Of a stretch of 64,000 bases of DNA, positions 37,178-47,632 are shown one piece after another; position 1 is the stretch's first letter; the number at the start of each line of letters is the position of its first letter. This DNA comes from Kingdonia uniflora (lineage: Eukaryota > Streptophyta > Magnoliopsida > Ranunculales > Circaeasteraceae). The DNA is taken from the NCBI GenBank assembly GCA_014058105.1, contig JACGCM010002024.1, forward strand, positions 62,001-126,000, written 5' to 3'. The notes beneath the pieces are model-generated. The model had not been told where the DNA came from and did no database searches. It worked only from the letters and a program-made list of their open reading frames with translations. Position numbers and translations under genes: made by a program.

Positions 37178-37962
37178 TAGGCCTATTTTCAGATCGGATC
37201 GGATCGAAAATAGAGGGGATTAGAATTTTTTTGATTTTTTTCGGAACTATAAAATCTATTCCGATCTGATTTTTTTCAGAACTGCAAAAATGAATTCAAA
37301 TTCAAAATTTTCGGAATTTTGACTATTTCATAATCAATTTTGGAATAACAAAGTTCTCACTTCTTCAAATCAAACCATAATAACAGAGTCATCACTTCTC
37401 CAAGAATCAAATATTTAAAATCGAAGCCAGAGGAGAATTGAAGCCAGAGATGAGATTTAACTTTTCTTCTTCGCTACAAATTAAAATCAAGGTAGTAGAA
37501 AATGAAGAATAGATGCAGTAGAGATTTTACTTAAAGAGTAGAGGGAGTAGAGGCGGTAGAGATTTAACTTAAGAGTAGAAGAAGTGGAGGGCAGTGGAGA
37601 ATAGAGAAGAAGAGGCGATGGAGAATATCCTAGGTTAAGAATCTTAAGGTCTTATATTTTATATTTCAATTCGGATTATTCGGAATTAAATCAGATTAGA
37701 GGGATATTCAGAATATTTTTTCAGAATAATCGGATCGGAGGGTATTCAGAATAATCAGATCGGATGGTTTTCAGAATAATCGAATCGAAAAATTCATAAT
37801 TTCAGAATTACATACAACTATCTGATTCTGATCCGAATTTTTTCAAAAAAAATTGGAAATCGGATTTTCGAAAATTGGAATTGCAAAATAGGGTTCCAAA
37901 ATCGGAAATATCGAATCGGAAATCAGAAAAAATTAGAAGTTCGGATAAAAGTTGCAGACCTA
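37178..37962. mobile_element. hAT-type MITE (785 bp) with perfect 8-bp duplication
   Basis: AAATTTAC occurs on both sides (37170-37177 and 37963-37970). The element starts TAGGCCTATTTTC and ends GCAGACCTA, inverted TAGGTCTGC. An 8-bp target duplication and TAGG ends fit hAT. Inside are many GATCGGATCGG and TTCGGAAT words, including three near-repeats of CAGAATAATCGGATCGGA at 37720-37790. No coding capacity. Confidence 0.8.
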
Positions 37963-38375
37963 AAATTTACTGAGACAATGTTGCATGGGTAGACGAACGT
38001 TTGACATGTCGAACTGTGGTAGTTGGTTTGTCGAATAAAATTAGAAATTGGAATAATACGTTTAAGATCTCCCGAGAATATAGGAGAATTAGAAATAAGA
38101 AAATGTGCTTAGGTAATAAGAGAATAAAAATGGCTAGGTGTACTCCTATAGGTGATATTTTGAAGTATAAAAAAATGGATGTACATCATCTTTGTGGAAA
38201 AATAAGTGGTACTTTGGTGAGGATGGATATATCAGAGGATGTACAAAGAGATATGGAAGGTTTGGAGTAACAGTACATGGGTTTGTTGGCTTTTAGAAGG
38301 CGAAGAATGAAAGACTTCAAGAAAATACGGATAAGGCGTTATGCTTGAGTACTCAAACGGTCGTGAAGTGGTACG

Positions 38376-38585
38376 ATGAACAGTCGCGTAGGGTCTATAA
38401 ATAGCCCCGTAGTAGGCGACTATTCACATTTCACAAACTCTAAAAAAAATCCTTCAAGTACAAATTCGTTGTGCTCGTCGCTGGAATTGTTGTCAACAAT
38501 TAGGAACCAGGAGATAAGTGTGCTAATTGAGAGGGTAAAACGTGCAAAGCAGAGGGATACCGAGGCAGCACGAATCCAAGGTTAG
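38376..38585 (+). other. Possible first exon of the antisense ORF
   Basis: A 69-codon open segment that ends in a charged helix (ERVKRAKQRDTEAARIQG) runs into a GT donor at about 38581. A pyrimidine-AG acceptor precedes 39310. It may be spliced to the ORF that follows, but no family match supports this. Confidence 0.3.
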
Positions 38586-39319
38586 TAGGTTTATTGTATT
38601 TTGTTGATATTCTTAAATTTTGTTGAGACCCTTTGTATATTTAGAGATGTTAATAATAGTGTAAGAAGGAATTGGAATTATAAAGGATGTAATGGAAGTA
38701 ATTAGAGAATTACTGTAGTAGGGTTTTAGTGATAGAGATCGCGATATTGGTGGATGAAGTGTTGTGTTTTTATGGCAATGTTGTCGATAAGGATTGAAAG
38801 GGTATTAGAGAGAGTAAGGTTACTAAAAATGGGTGGCAATATGGGGAGATAGTGATTTATGGGCGTCGCTGCTAGTACGGCACAACTGTAGGGTGTTTAT
38901 TGTGACATTTGTGAGATTATCGGTAATGGAGTGCCAGATTAGGTGTGATTTGGCCGATTTTTATGCCAAAGAAGGTGGATTTCCTTTTTTTTTTAATTCG
39001 GCTCGTTTTGGCGAGAAACAGGCAAAGTGTATTCGAGAAGCTGAGGTTCTTAAACTTTGATAAAAATATTAGTGTAGTAATCGATGTTAGGACTTTGAAA
39101 AATAGTAAATAATTATTGTATCAAGAATTGAATGTAGTAATTGTGCATTCAGATAGTAATGATATCCTTCATATAGTAATGATAATAATGATAGAATGAT
39201 GTGTTGGAGATTAAACTCGATAGCGATATGAATATTAGCATATGAACATATATACTGTATAAGATATGATAAATACTAATTGTTTAAAAAATGGAATCTG
39301 ATTTTCAGGTTCATAAAAA

Positions 39320-41610
39320 TGGTTGAACCTATCAATATTAATGATAAAGAAATCTTTGGGAACCTGGCAGATGTAGAGCCTCTTTTAATTGATGTGACAA
39401 CGTGTGCCCAAAAGTTGGGTGGTAAGTTATATGGTGAGGTCTAGTAGCGTGGATGTGGCTAGTGTTGACCACTTTAGGGTGGCACCCAGGATTGTCGAAG
39501 GTTCTGACGAAGAGGGTACCGAAACAAATATGGATCACGAGACACAGGCTAGTGATCAAAAAGGGAGAGGTGGTGGGGAAGAAGATGTTGAGGAGGGGGA
39601 TGACGCTTGCTATGGTGAGGGTCCAAAAACAAAAGAGATATTAAGTTTTAAGAAGAAGTATGGTATTCCTCAAGATATTAGGTTAGAGGAATATCAGTCT
39701 AATATGATTGATCAGGAAATTCCTTTGAGTGAGATTCTCGTTCATCGAGAATAAATTAAAAAGGGTTTGAAGCCTCCTCTTCGAGCTGATCAGAACAAGC
39801 TATTGAATTTCTTCGACGTAGCACCTAGTCAATTCAACCCAAATATTTATGACCTTTTCGTGTATGTGAGGTGATAAATAGTCGATTAAAGGTAAGGGGG
39901 GAAGAGTTGATCACAGTAGATGATCTATGTGTGTACTACACACTCATGCAAAACCCACATAACTTAGGATATCGGTACTTGGCGAGGTTTTTGAAGAGAC
40001 CGTTGTTTTATGACATTGTTTCAATAGGAGGGTGATATAGCGATGAACGTCTTCTTATTTCAGGGAATTATGAGTTTGACAAGAAAGATCTGAGGGAGCC
40101 CTTGAAAAGAAAAACTTTTCATCTAGGTTTGTGGTTAGGTAACGTAATTATCGATATTTTGGATTTGTTTAGTAGCTAAAATTGTTGTGCAACTATTGTT
40201 TTGTGCTTGTACAACATTGAAGGAGGTTGATAGGAGGTCGACCGAAGCAGAGAAGTATAATATCAGGAGAGGTTACTGTGGTAGGATCGACAACCTCGTC
40301 ATCGACCAAGAGATGGTTGAGACTTTGTTTCAAGAGGAAGGTTTAAAAAGATCGAGGGTTAAAGGGGTAGAGGTTCTAGTAATCGGCGAAAAGATGTCTG
40401 CTAGGAACAAAATAACTGCAGATGCGAGCGAGCATTTGGAAAACCCTTCATTGGCTGGGTATACGACGGATTATGTAACTACTGAGAGAGATTCAATATT
40501 TACGGAAATGTTGGGGAAAGGGAAAAAGAAGAGGGCGACCAGTCAAGTTGTGGCTCCTTTGCTACCCCCAAAGAGTCTTTCTCGAAGGTCAATCATCGAG
40601 GATGGGGCAAAAATTGAAACACCAATTGTTGTTCCTAATGGGCGACCTCCACTAGCTTCGACGACTATATTGCCGAAGAAGGTGTATTCGGAATCGTCAA
40701 AGAAGAAATTTGTCGAGGAGTCTGAGATTGAGGTCCAAAAGACCATGGATGCTTATGTGTCTGGGACGACTGTGTTGGAAGCAGAAGTGGACAACTGACA
40801 GAGAGTTTGATCAATTTTCTTAGCGAGGGCCACCGAAACATGTCGAAGGTGAGAAATTTTTCTGCTTTACTTCAATTAAAGAATTTAGTGCCTCATTAGA
40901 ATACTTATTTTATGAATGTAATGTAAATCAAGAAGTTGTTGACTGAGGCCAAAGGTCGCATTGTTGGTGCTGGCACTCTGGCAAATTTGTTGGTTACTTA
41001 CAAGAATATTGAGAAATATCTGATGAGAGATAAAGAATAATTGATCGAGGAGAAAAAGAAGCTGGAGGCAAGGTTGAATAGGTACAAGCTAGATACTGGG
41101 AAGGCGAAGGAGGTTGCCCTTCATGATGCGAAGAAAGCTTTTAATAAACAGGTCGATGAGATAAGGGACGACCTTGTAAAGGACAAAGATGAGGCTTTGT
41201 CGTTATAGAAAATGAATTTTGAGAAGGACGTGCGGGAGCATATCAATGATGCTCAAAGGGCGATAGAGGTGGAGCACGGGAATATTTTGGAGGAGGTAAG
41301 GGATGAACTTATGCGAGACAGTCTCGATGCGTGTAAGAAGGTGAAGGCCAATTATGTAGGATAGTTCGAGGTGATAAAATAGAGGAAATATCATTACAAA
41401 GGATTGGTCATTGCTGGGAACTTGGTTTTTGATGATTCAGATGTGGAAAATGAAGTTCCTGAAACCCCTAAGGTTCCTAGTGGGACAGAGGTTATAGAGG
41501 ATCCTGTAATGATGATTTCCAAGGGTTTTCGTCCTGTGGAAATATTAGATGAGCTTGCTCCAGGTGGATTCATAAAAGTTGATGATGCAGTTTCTCCCCC
41601 TGTAGAGTAA
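39320..41610 (+). pseudogene. Antisense extra ORF of the Tat element (putative gypsy-type transposase domain)
   Basis: Lying opposite to pol, this frame starts at ATG 39320. At 39650-40130 it encodes KKYGIPQDIRLEEYQ..., a Pro/Leu-rich globular part that resembles the plant domain annotated as transposase (putative) gypsy type. It is followed by a linker (40187-40798) and a coiled coil (about 40930-41400, rich in KKKLEARLNRYK and EVRDELMRD-type heptads). The acidic tail is open at 41404-41610. Stops at about 39445, 39752, 39872, 40036, 40172, 41038 and 41207 break it. The function of such extra ORFs is not established; gag-like or RNA-binding roles have been proposed. Confidence 0.6.
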
Positions 41611-42025
41611 ATCATGTTTGCAAAAGTTTTTGCTTGATGGGAGATGTAAACGTGGTCGATGGGACCGAAATAATATTTTGCTATGTTTTTTAAATGCTAA
41701 TTTTTATGTTTTTCAAAGAATTTGATTGAAAGTAATTGATTCATAGTTTTTGTTAAATTTATTCTAAGGGGTGATATTCGACAAGATCGATAGTGTAAAA
41801 TATAAATGTAGATAGTAGCAGAGTATTGATTTGAAGCAAATATTTGAATGATTGAAAGATGGCCATGTAATGGCAAGTATCTGGAATGAATACCAGATGT
41901 TAGTCCTCAATGGGATATCTGGGTTTGGATTGAAAGAATAAAACATGACATGTTTTGTTCGATAAGTACTAATGATTGCAAACAAGATTATCCTGTAATT
42001 AGATAGTGTTTGTCGAAGAATTAAA

Positions 42026-42148
42026 TGTTAGTTTTGATGCATACTTATCAAATATGGATCGAGACTAAGTAAAGATAGTAAAGATGATTGTTAGTTTTGA
42101 TGCATACTAACCAAGTATGGATCGAGACTAAGTAAAGATAGTAAAGAT
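42026..42148. repeat. Tandem 60-bp duplication
   Basis: Copies at 42026-42085 and 42089-42148 differ at about four positions. Both begin TGTTAGTTTTGATGCATACT and end AGTAAAGATAGTAAAGAT. They lie between the integrase end and the antisense ORF. Confidence 0.85.
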
Positions 42149-42515
42149 AAATGTAAAGAAAGTAACGATGTAATTAAAAGTAAAGATAGTTGTATTTGAA
42201 TGTTGAAAGCGGTTACAGTTGTCACATGTAAAACATTTTCAGTTGGGCTGTATTCCACAGATATTCGAGCTGTATTTCGTCTTCAATCATTAGCCAGTAA
42301 GTCCCACTATCGGTTTTTTCACTGATAATATATGGCCCTTCCTAGTTTTTTGATAATTTTTCAGAATTTTTAGGTCGAGTATTATCCTGAATTTATCGAA
42401 GGACAAGGTCGCAAATGCTAAATTTTTGCTTTCGAACCTTTTTGTTGTAAGTTTTCTTTAGTGTGTCATGGTACCGTCCCAAGTTCGCAATGGCTTTTTC
42501 TCAGGTTTCTTCGAT

Positions 42516-43290
42516 CTAGTTGAGGTTGCAGAGGAAGCCTATCTCATTATCCTCATCTGTGATTTTTTTTCGACCACTTAGTAGATCGAGGTTTGAAGGT
42601 ATGATTGCTTCAGTGTCGAAGGCCATCATAAATGGAGTACAACTTGTGGATATTCGAAGAGTTGTCCGGTATGCCCATAAAATACTTAGTAATTCATTGA
42701 CCCATATGCCTTTCATCTCGTCGAGGAGTTTGTCTAATCCTGATTTGATGTTTTTATTGATTGCTTCAGCTTATCCGTTACCCTGAGGGTAATATGGTGT
42801 CGAAGTAGATAGTTGAATTTTATATTTGTGGAGGAAACTAAAAACTTTGCTGCTGATGAATTGTTTGTCGTTATCAGATCGTATTGGGTAGCCAAATCTG
42901 GTTATGATGTGCTCCCAAAGAAACTTGATGACTTTATTTTCGTCAGTGTGACATAGAGGAATTACTTCGACCCATTTGGCGAAGTAGTTTGTGGCCACAA
43001 GAACGAATTTTCGATTTCTCAATGCTGGGTGGAAAGATTCAATGATATCGATTCCCTATCTTTTGAATGGCCATAGGACATTGCTTATGTACAAGTTGAG
43101 TGATAGGCTTATGATGTCTTGAGCGTAGACTTGGTATTTGTAAAACTTACGAATAAAGTCTTCGCAGTCTTGTCGCATCTTCGGCCAGTATAACCCTTGA
43201 GTAAATGCCTGTTGGGCTAATGATCATCCTGAAATGTGAGTTGCGCAGATTCCTTTGTGAAGTTCTTTAACTTTTATTTGGACCTATTTT
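42516..43290 (-). pseudogene. Tat element integrase
   Basis: The zinc-binding part (GICATHISG, then GLYWPKMRQDCEDFI) keeps its His pair, but the CxxC reads FYKY, so both Cys are gone. In the core the first Asp block reads VATNYFAKWVE where the family has a V-D pair, so that Asp is Asn here. The second (RSDNDKQF) and the Glu (QGNG, stop, AEAINK) are recognisable. A stop at about 42770 splits the core. Two clear losses of metal-binding residues make it inactive. Confidence 0.8.
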
Positions 43291-43489
43291 TTATAGATGC
43301 ATTCAATAAGAGGTTTTCCTCCTGTAATACGATAAAGGATTTTATCTTGAACTGTGAATCTTGGGCATTTGGCCAAGAATGATCGGGCCTCTTCTTTGTT
43401 ACTTGGGAAGATGTTGGAATTGATGTATGCATAAAAATGTATTTTACAATCGTCTTCATCTTCAATAGCAGATATTTACATCATATAAC

Positions 43490-44480
43490 TTATATCGATA
43501 CTGGAATGTTCAATAACCTCGATATCCAAAGTTCTCTTTTCACTGTCTTTGAGCATTGTAGTAATGTATGCTAACGCATCAGCGTGACGATTTTTGGCTC
43601 GAGGGAGGTAAGAGATTGTTGCTGATTTGAATTTTTTCATTTTATTTACCAAGGCTGTATAATCAACTATCTTGCCGGATGTCTTGAATGTCTTGTTGTA
43701 ATGATTGGCGACGAGTAAGGAGTTGACATATACAACTATTTATTCTACCCCAAGTGCTATTGTAAGATTCAGTCCATGAAGGATAGCTTCATATTCTATT
43801 TCATTGTTGGTGGCATATAATTTGAGTTTAATAGCTTTCTTGATGAAATGATTGGATAGTGTAACGAGAACGATGTTGATTCCGGATCTTCGTGGTACAG
43901 CAGATCCATCCGTGAAGAGTCTCCATCTTGTGCTTCACGACCATGCATCTGGCTCTGCAATTGAGTCATCGACCAATACATATTCGAGTTCTTCCCAATC
44001 AGGGTCTTCGACTAGAAAATCTACCAAGAAATTAGCTACTGCTTGTTCTTTGATTGATATCTGAGGCTTGAAGGAGATGTCATATTCGCCGAGGAATACA
44101 TACCATTGCTGAACTCTTCGAGATTTTTCTTTTTTAGAGAGTGCAAGTTTGAGAAGATATTTAGTAATGATTTTGATAGAATGAGCTTGGAAATAAAGTT
44201 GAAGTTTCTGAGAGTTGCAGACCAAGGTAAATAGTTATTTTTCGGTTGTTGTATATCTTTTCTCAGCAGGCATGAGAGTATTGTTGATGAAGTAGATTAG
44301 TTTTTCTACACCTTCGTCTTCTCGAATAAGGACAGATCTAATGGAATCATTAGTTGTGGATAAGTACATTGTCAGTGTTTCGCCAACAACTGGAGTACTA
44401 ATTATAGGAGGACGCCCTAAGTATCGCTTAAGATCTTGGAAAGCCAATTCACAGTCAGGAGTATAAACGATTTCCTTGAG
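43490..44480 (-). pseudogene. Tat element RNase H and second (archaeal-type) RNase H
   Basis: RNase H proper is seen from about 44447, with a C-terminal connection near 44225-43935 (YFQAHSIKIITKY and LGEYDISFKPQ). A second RNase H starts at about 43926: WRLFTDGSAV (first Asp), NNEIEYEAILHGL (Glu), YVNSLLV (the usual Asp is Asn), NRHADALA (last Asp). Dual RNase H marks the Tat lineage. Several stops are present. Confidence 0.75.
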
Positions 44481-45290
44481 CTATTTTTTGGACAATGGAC
44501 TTGAATTTCCACAAAGGAGGTAAAGAAATTTGCATCGATCAGATGACTTGGAGATGAACCTGTGAAGAACAACAATCTTGTCAGCAAAAAATTTGTACAT
44601 CTTTCTTTGTTCGAAGAGATGGCATTGCCATGAGTGCCTTGATTTGTGCCGGATTGATTTTGATTCCCCTTTTACTAGCCAGGTATCCCAAAAACTTACC
44701 AGATGCGACACCGAATTGACATTTTTCTGGGTTGAGTTTCATCTAGTAGGTACGAAGGATATCGAAGATGGTTTGGAGGTTACTGCCGTGATCTTCATGC
44801 TTCAAGCTTTTATAGATCATATCATCGATGTATACTTCCATAATTTTACCTAAATGGTTTTTGAATATTTTAGTGACAAGCCATTGGTAAGTGGCTCTTG
44901 TATTCTTTAATCCAAAAGGCATCACTGTGTAACAGTAAATACCTCTTTCTGCGACAAAAGTTGTTTTTACTGATCTTCGGCGGCGAGAAGAACTTGATTG
45001 TAACTAGAGGCTGCATCCATCATTGAAAAAAGTTTGTGCCTTGCTACGGAGTCGAGGAGTTGTGGATCAGGGGGAGAGGAAAGTTATTTTTGGGTGTAAA
45101 CTTGTTTGGCTCTGTGAAATTAATACAAACTATGATTTTCCCATTCTTCTTTGGGACCGTCACTATGTTAGAAACCCATTTTGGATATTTTGCGTCTCGA
45201 ATAAATCCAACACGAAAGAATTTATCAATTTCTTCATTTACGGCTTTACAAAAGCGGGGAGCCAAATTTCAACGCTTTTGTACAACTACT
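44481..45290 (-). pseudogene. Tat element reverse transcriptase
   Basis: Pieces include KWVSNIVTVPKKNGK (45181-45138), MMPFGLKNTRATYQ (from 44925), the catalytic VYIDDMIY at about 44845-44822, and KCQFGVASGKFLGY near 44720. Stops and shifts lie between them. Only the family and the active-site block are certain. Confidence 0.8.
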
Positions 45291-45769
45291 ATGCTATCTG
45301 GAATGAGGTTGAGCTTGTGGCATGCGATCGAGGGATTGATACCAGGCATCTCTTGGAAAGACAATGCAAAGATGTCGATGTTATTCTTTGGGAACTAAAT
45401 CATGGTTTCTTTTTCGTCGGATGACAGCTTGGAGCCGATGAAGGTATTATGCCCAGGCCCATCGAGTTCAATAGAATCTACTACCTCAGTATTATGTTGC
45501 TCGAATGTAGGGGGTGTTTCCTGCTCTAGTTGTTATACCTTGAGAAGTTTTGTCGTTTGAGAGTTGGTTATGGTATTCTTGCACATACGTGCAATTGCTT
45601 GGCTGCCTTTGATTTTGTAGACTCCGTGATTTTTCGGAAATCTCAATACCAAATGATATGTCAAAGGTACTGCCTTGATCAAATGTAACCAACTCCGCCC
45701 TAAAATTCCAAAATATTTGGACTCAGCATTGATGACCACGAATTCAGTAAAAGTGGTTTCTAATATCGC

Positions 45770-46150
45770 TTAAACTGGTAGGGTGATTTCGCCTGTAGCC
45801 AATTCTTTTGAACCGTTGAAACCTGTGATTGTGGTTGTTGAATCTTTCACTGAGGCTTTGAGTCCCAAAACATTAATTACCCTTATGAACAAAACATTTG
45901 TGGCGCTTCCTGTATCGGCGAGAAGTGTGTGTAGGTAGTCTTGTCTTACTTTGGGCATAATGACTAGAGAATCATCATGAGGGTACTTGGCATGGCTGGT
46001 GTCACAGTCCTCGAAGGTAATATGGTATGGACTCTTTGATTTGCTCGAGCTGGGGAGAAGTTTTGCTAATTTGTCTGAAGATGTCATTTTGCAATAAGAT
46101 GTAATTAGATCATCTTGTTTTCTTTTCTTTCCTTTCTCAATTTCGATCAT
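45770..46150 (-). pseudogene. Tat element aspartic protease
   Basis: The open stretch holds the active site LLADTGSATNVLF with an intact D-T-G-S, and a downstream GSKELATGEITLPV block. After the stop at 45770 the protease C-terminal part continues to about 45540 (FGILGRSWLHLIKA), in which the ILGR-W motif of the family is clear. Confidence 0.8.
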
Positions 46151-46224
46151 GTAAAGATGATGAGCTTGCCCTTGGCCTTGCTCTTGATCAACGTCTTTGT
46201 TTTTAGTTTCTTCTTCGAGGAACT

Positions 46225-46338
46225 TTTGAATGCCGATTACATAATTATGAAGTCTTCCAGCTAATAGAATGCGATGAAAAATTTAAATGAGAGAGTAACA
46301 GTTGTCAGTTTTGTGACTATGCACGTTGTGATACTGAG
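46225..46338 (-). pseudogene. Gag zinc-finger end of the Tat element
   Basis: Minus-strand reading gives QYHNVHSHKTDNCYSL, which matches the YCxFHxxxGHxTxxC zinc finger of Tat gag with its first Cys changed or lost. The rest of gag is missing; the sequence switches to MULE-like coding at about 46339. Confidence 0.6.
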
Positions 46339-46556
46339 GTAACCCTCATCATATAATCTAACTATCATCTCCATGCATATAGTCCAAGCATTCCATGAAG
46401 TATAATATGAAATATCAACACCATACCTTCTTGAAATCAACTCCTTTACACCTGCTGGTTTAGTGATTCTCACTGTCCTAATTGTTTCTTCAACTTCCTT
46501 TGCCACCCAACTGGCATTTGTATTTTTGTTAGATTGGTTACTCCTGCCAAGACATG
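46339..46556 (-). pseudogene. MULE (MuDR-type) transposase N-terminal fragment
   Basis: The open frame (minus strand) reads ASWVAKEVEETIR, then KELISRRYGVDISYYTSWNA and RLYDEGY. This is the plant MuDR N-terminal DNA-binding region, in which a YGV-I-Y--AW pattern is followed by a Y-EGY block. It ends exactly where gag zinc-finger sequence of the Tat element begins. The catalytic part is absent. Confidence 0.6.
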
Positions 46557-46581
46557 TGTGAATGAGATTACTATTGGCCCT

Positions 46582-47133
46582 TGATATGCATGAAAAATGC
46601 CTATTTTGTCATTAAATTTACATGAACTAGAGCCTTATTTATTGTTTTAGTGGGCCTAATTGAAGTATGTCTTTACTATTACAGGCAAATAAACATTTAT
46701 GACCAAGCCCTTCTTAAAGCCCAACTCTTACAAGCTAAAGAGCTGCTAAAGATAACCAGTTGTCAAAAGCTACTAGAGATGACCTAGTTGTCAAGACTTG
46801 CTAAAAGATCTCCACAAAATCAGGAGTTGTTGAGGATTAAAAAGATTTTGTTAGGTTTAAGAGATAGAGTTATTAAGAGAGATGAGAGCTTTTTTGTATC
46901 TCTGGTTAGCCACCGTAGCTTTATTCTTCGAGAGAGTGAGAATTGTATTACTTTTTTGGAATATCTTGGGAAATCTATGGAAATCAATCAATGTAAGTAT
47001 TTTTATCAATAAGTTTTTCTTTATAATTCCTATTTTACTAGATTTGATAATATAAATATGATTTGATCTATGCATCCCTGAAGAACAACAACCCTCACTT
47101 ATATTACAATACCCGATTTGATACGGTCTATCA
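46582..47133 (+). repeat. 5' LTR of the Athila-like element
   Basis: Starts near TGATATGCATGAAAAATGCC and ends CA two bases before the PBS. The exact start is uncertain because no second LTR is present for comparison. AT-rich with no ORF. Confidence 0.6.
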
Positions 47134-47135
47134 AA

Positions 47136-47153
47136 TGGCACCGTTGCTGGGGA
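47136..47153 (+). other. Primer binding site
   Basis: TGGCACCGTTGCTGGGGA closely matches TGGCGCCGTTGCCGGGGA, the tRNA-Asp-type site used by Athila/Tat elements. It is two bases downstream of the LTR end, which also fixes the element orientation as plus. Confidence 0.85.
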
Positions 47154-47344
47154 TGCAATCGATTTTAAAATCGTGTTTATTTTATTAAATTATTGTTCCG
47201 TTTGACGTGTTTTTATTTTTATTTATTAGTGATTTTTATTTTTTTCAATCCGCTTGAGGTATTTGTTTGATGTGTTATGTGTAGGAAAAGGAGCAATGCA
47301 TCAACAATAGGTAGCGACAATTCCAACTCATCAGTGATTGGTTA

Positions 47345-47365
47345 GAGCATCTCCAACAGACCAGT
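47345..47365 (+). repeat. Harbinger-2 left terminal inverted repeat
   Basis: GAGCATCTCCAACAGA matches the right end at 15 of 16 positions; TTA precedes it. Confidence 0.88.
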
Positions 47366-47632
47366 ATGCAGTTTCGGTTTACCATACCGGTATTCCAGAA
47401 TTACATACTGTTTTGGTCCAACAGTAAATTACGTTTGTTCTCCTAGGCGCTTAACAGTTCAGCGCCCAATAAAAAAGCCAAATGATTTGCAATATATGTT
47501 GGGCACTTTTCGGTTCAGCGCTTATCGTCTGATCTTAAGTTTGTTATTTTTCCCTCCTTCCCCTCTCATTCAAACAACCTCACAACCAACACCCTAATTC
47601 ATCACTTAACCCAACGACCCATAATCAAACAT

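Larger units (their letters stand above)
35200..46338 (-). mobile_element. Decayed Tat-lineage Ty3/gypsy retrotransposon with antisense extra ORF
   Basis: Read on the minus strand from 46338 down: gag zinc finger, protease, RT, RNase H, a second (archaeal-type) RNase H, integrase. Then a long region carries a plus-strand coding sequence, then LTR-like sequence near 35200-35500. Dual RNase H and an additional ORF antisense to pol between integrase and the 3' LTR are known marks of the Tat lineage. Stops and frameshifts break every domain. Outer limits are approximate; no complete 5' LTR was found, and the gag end abuts MULE sequence. Confidence 0.78.
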
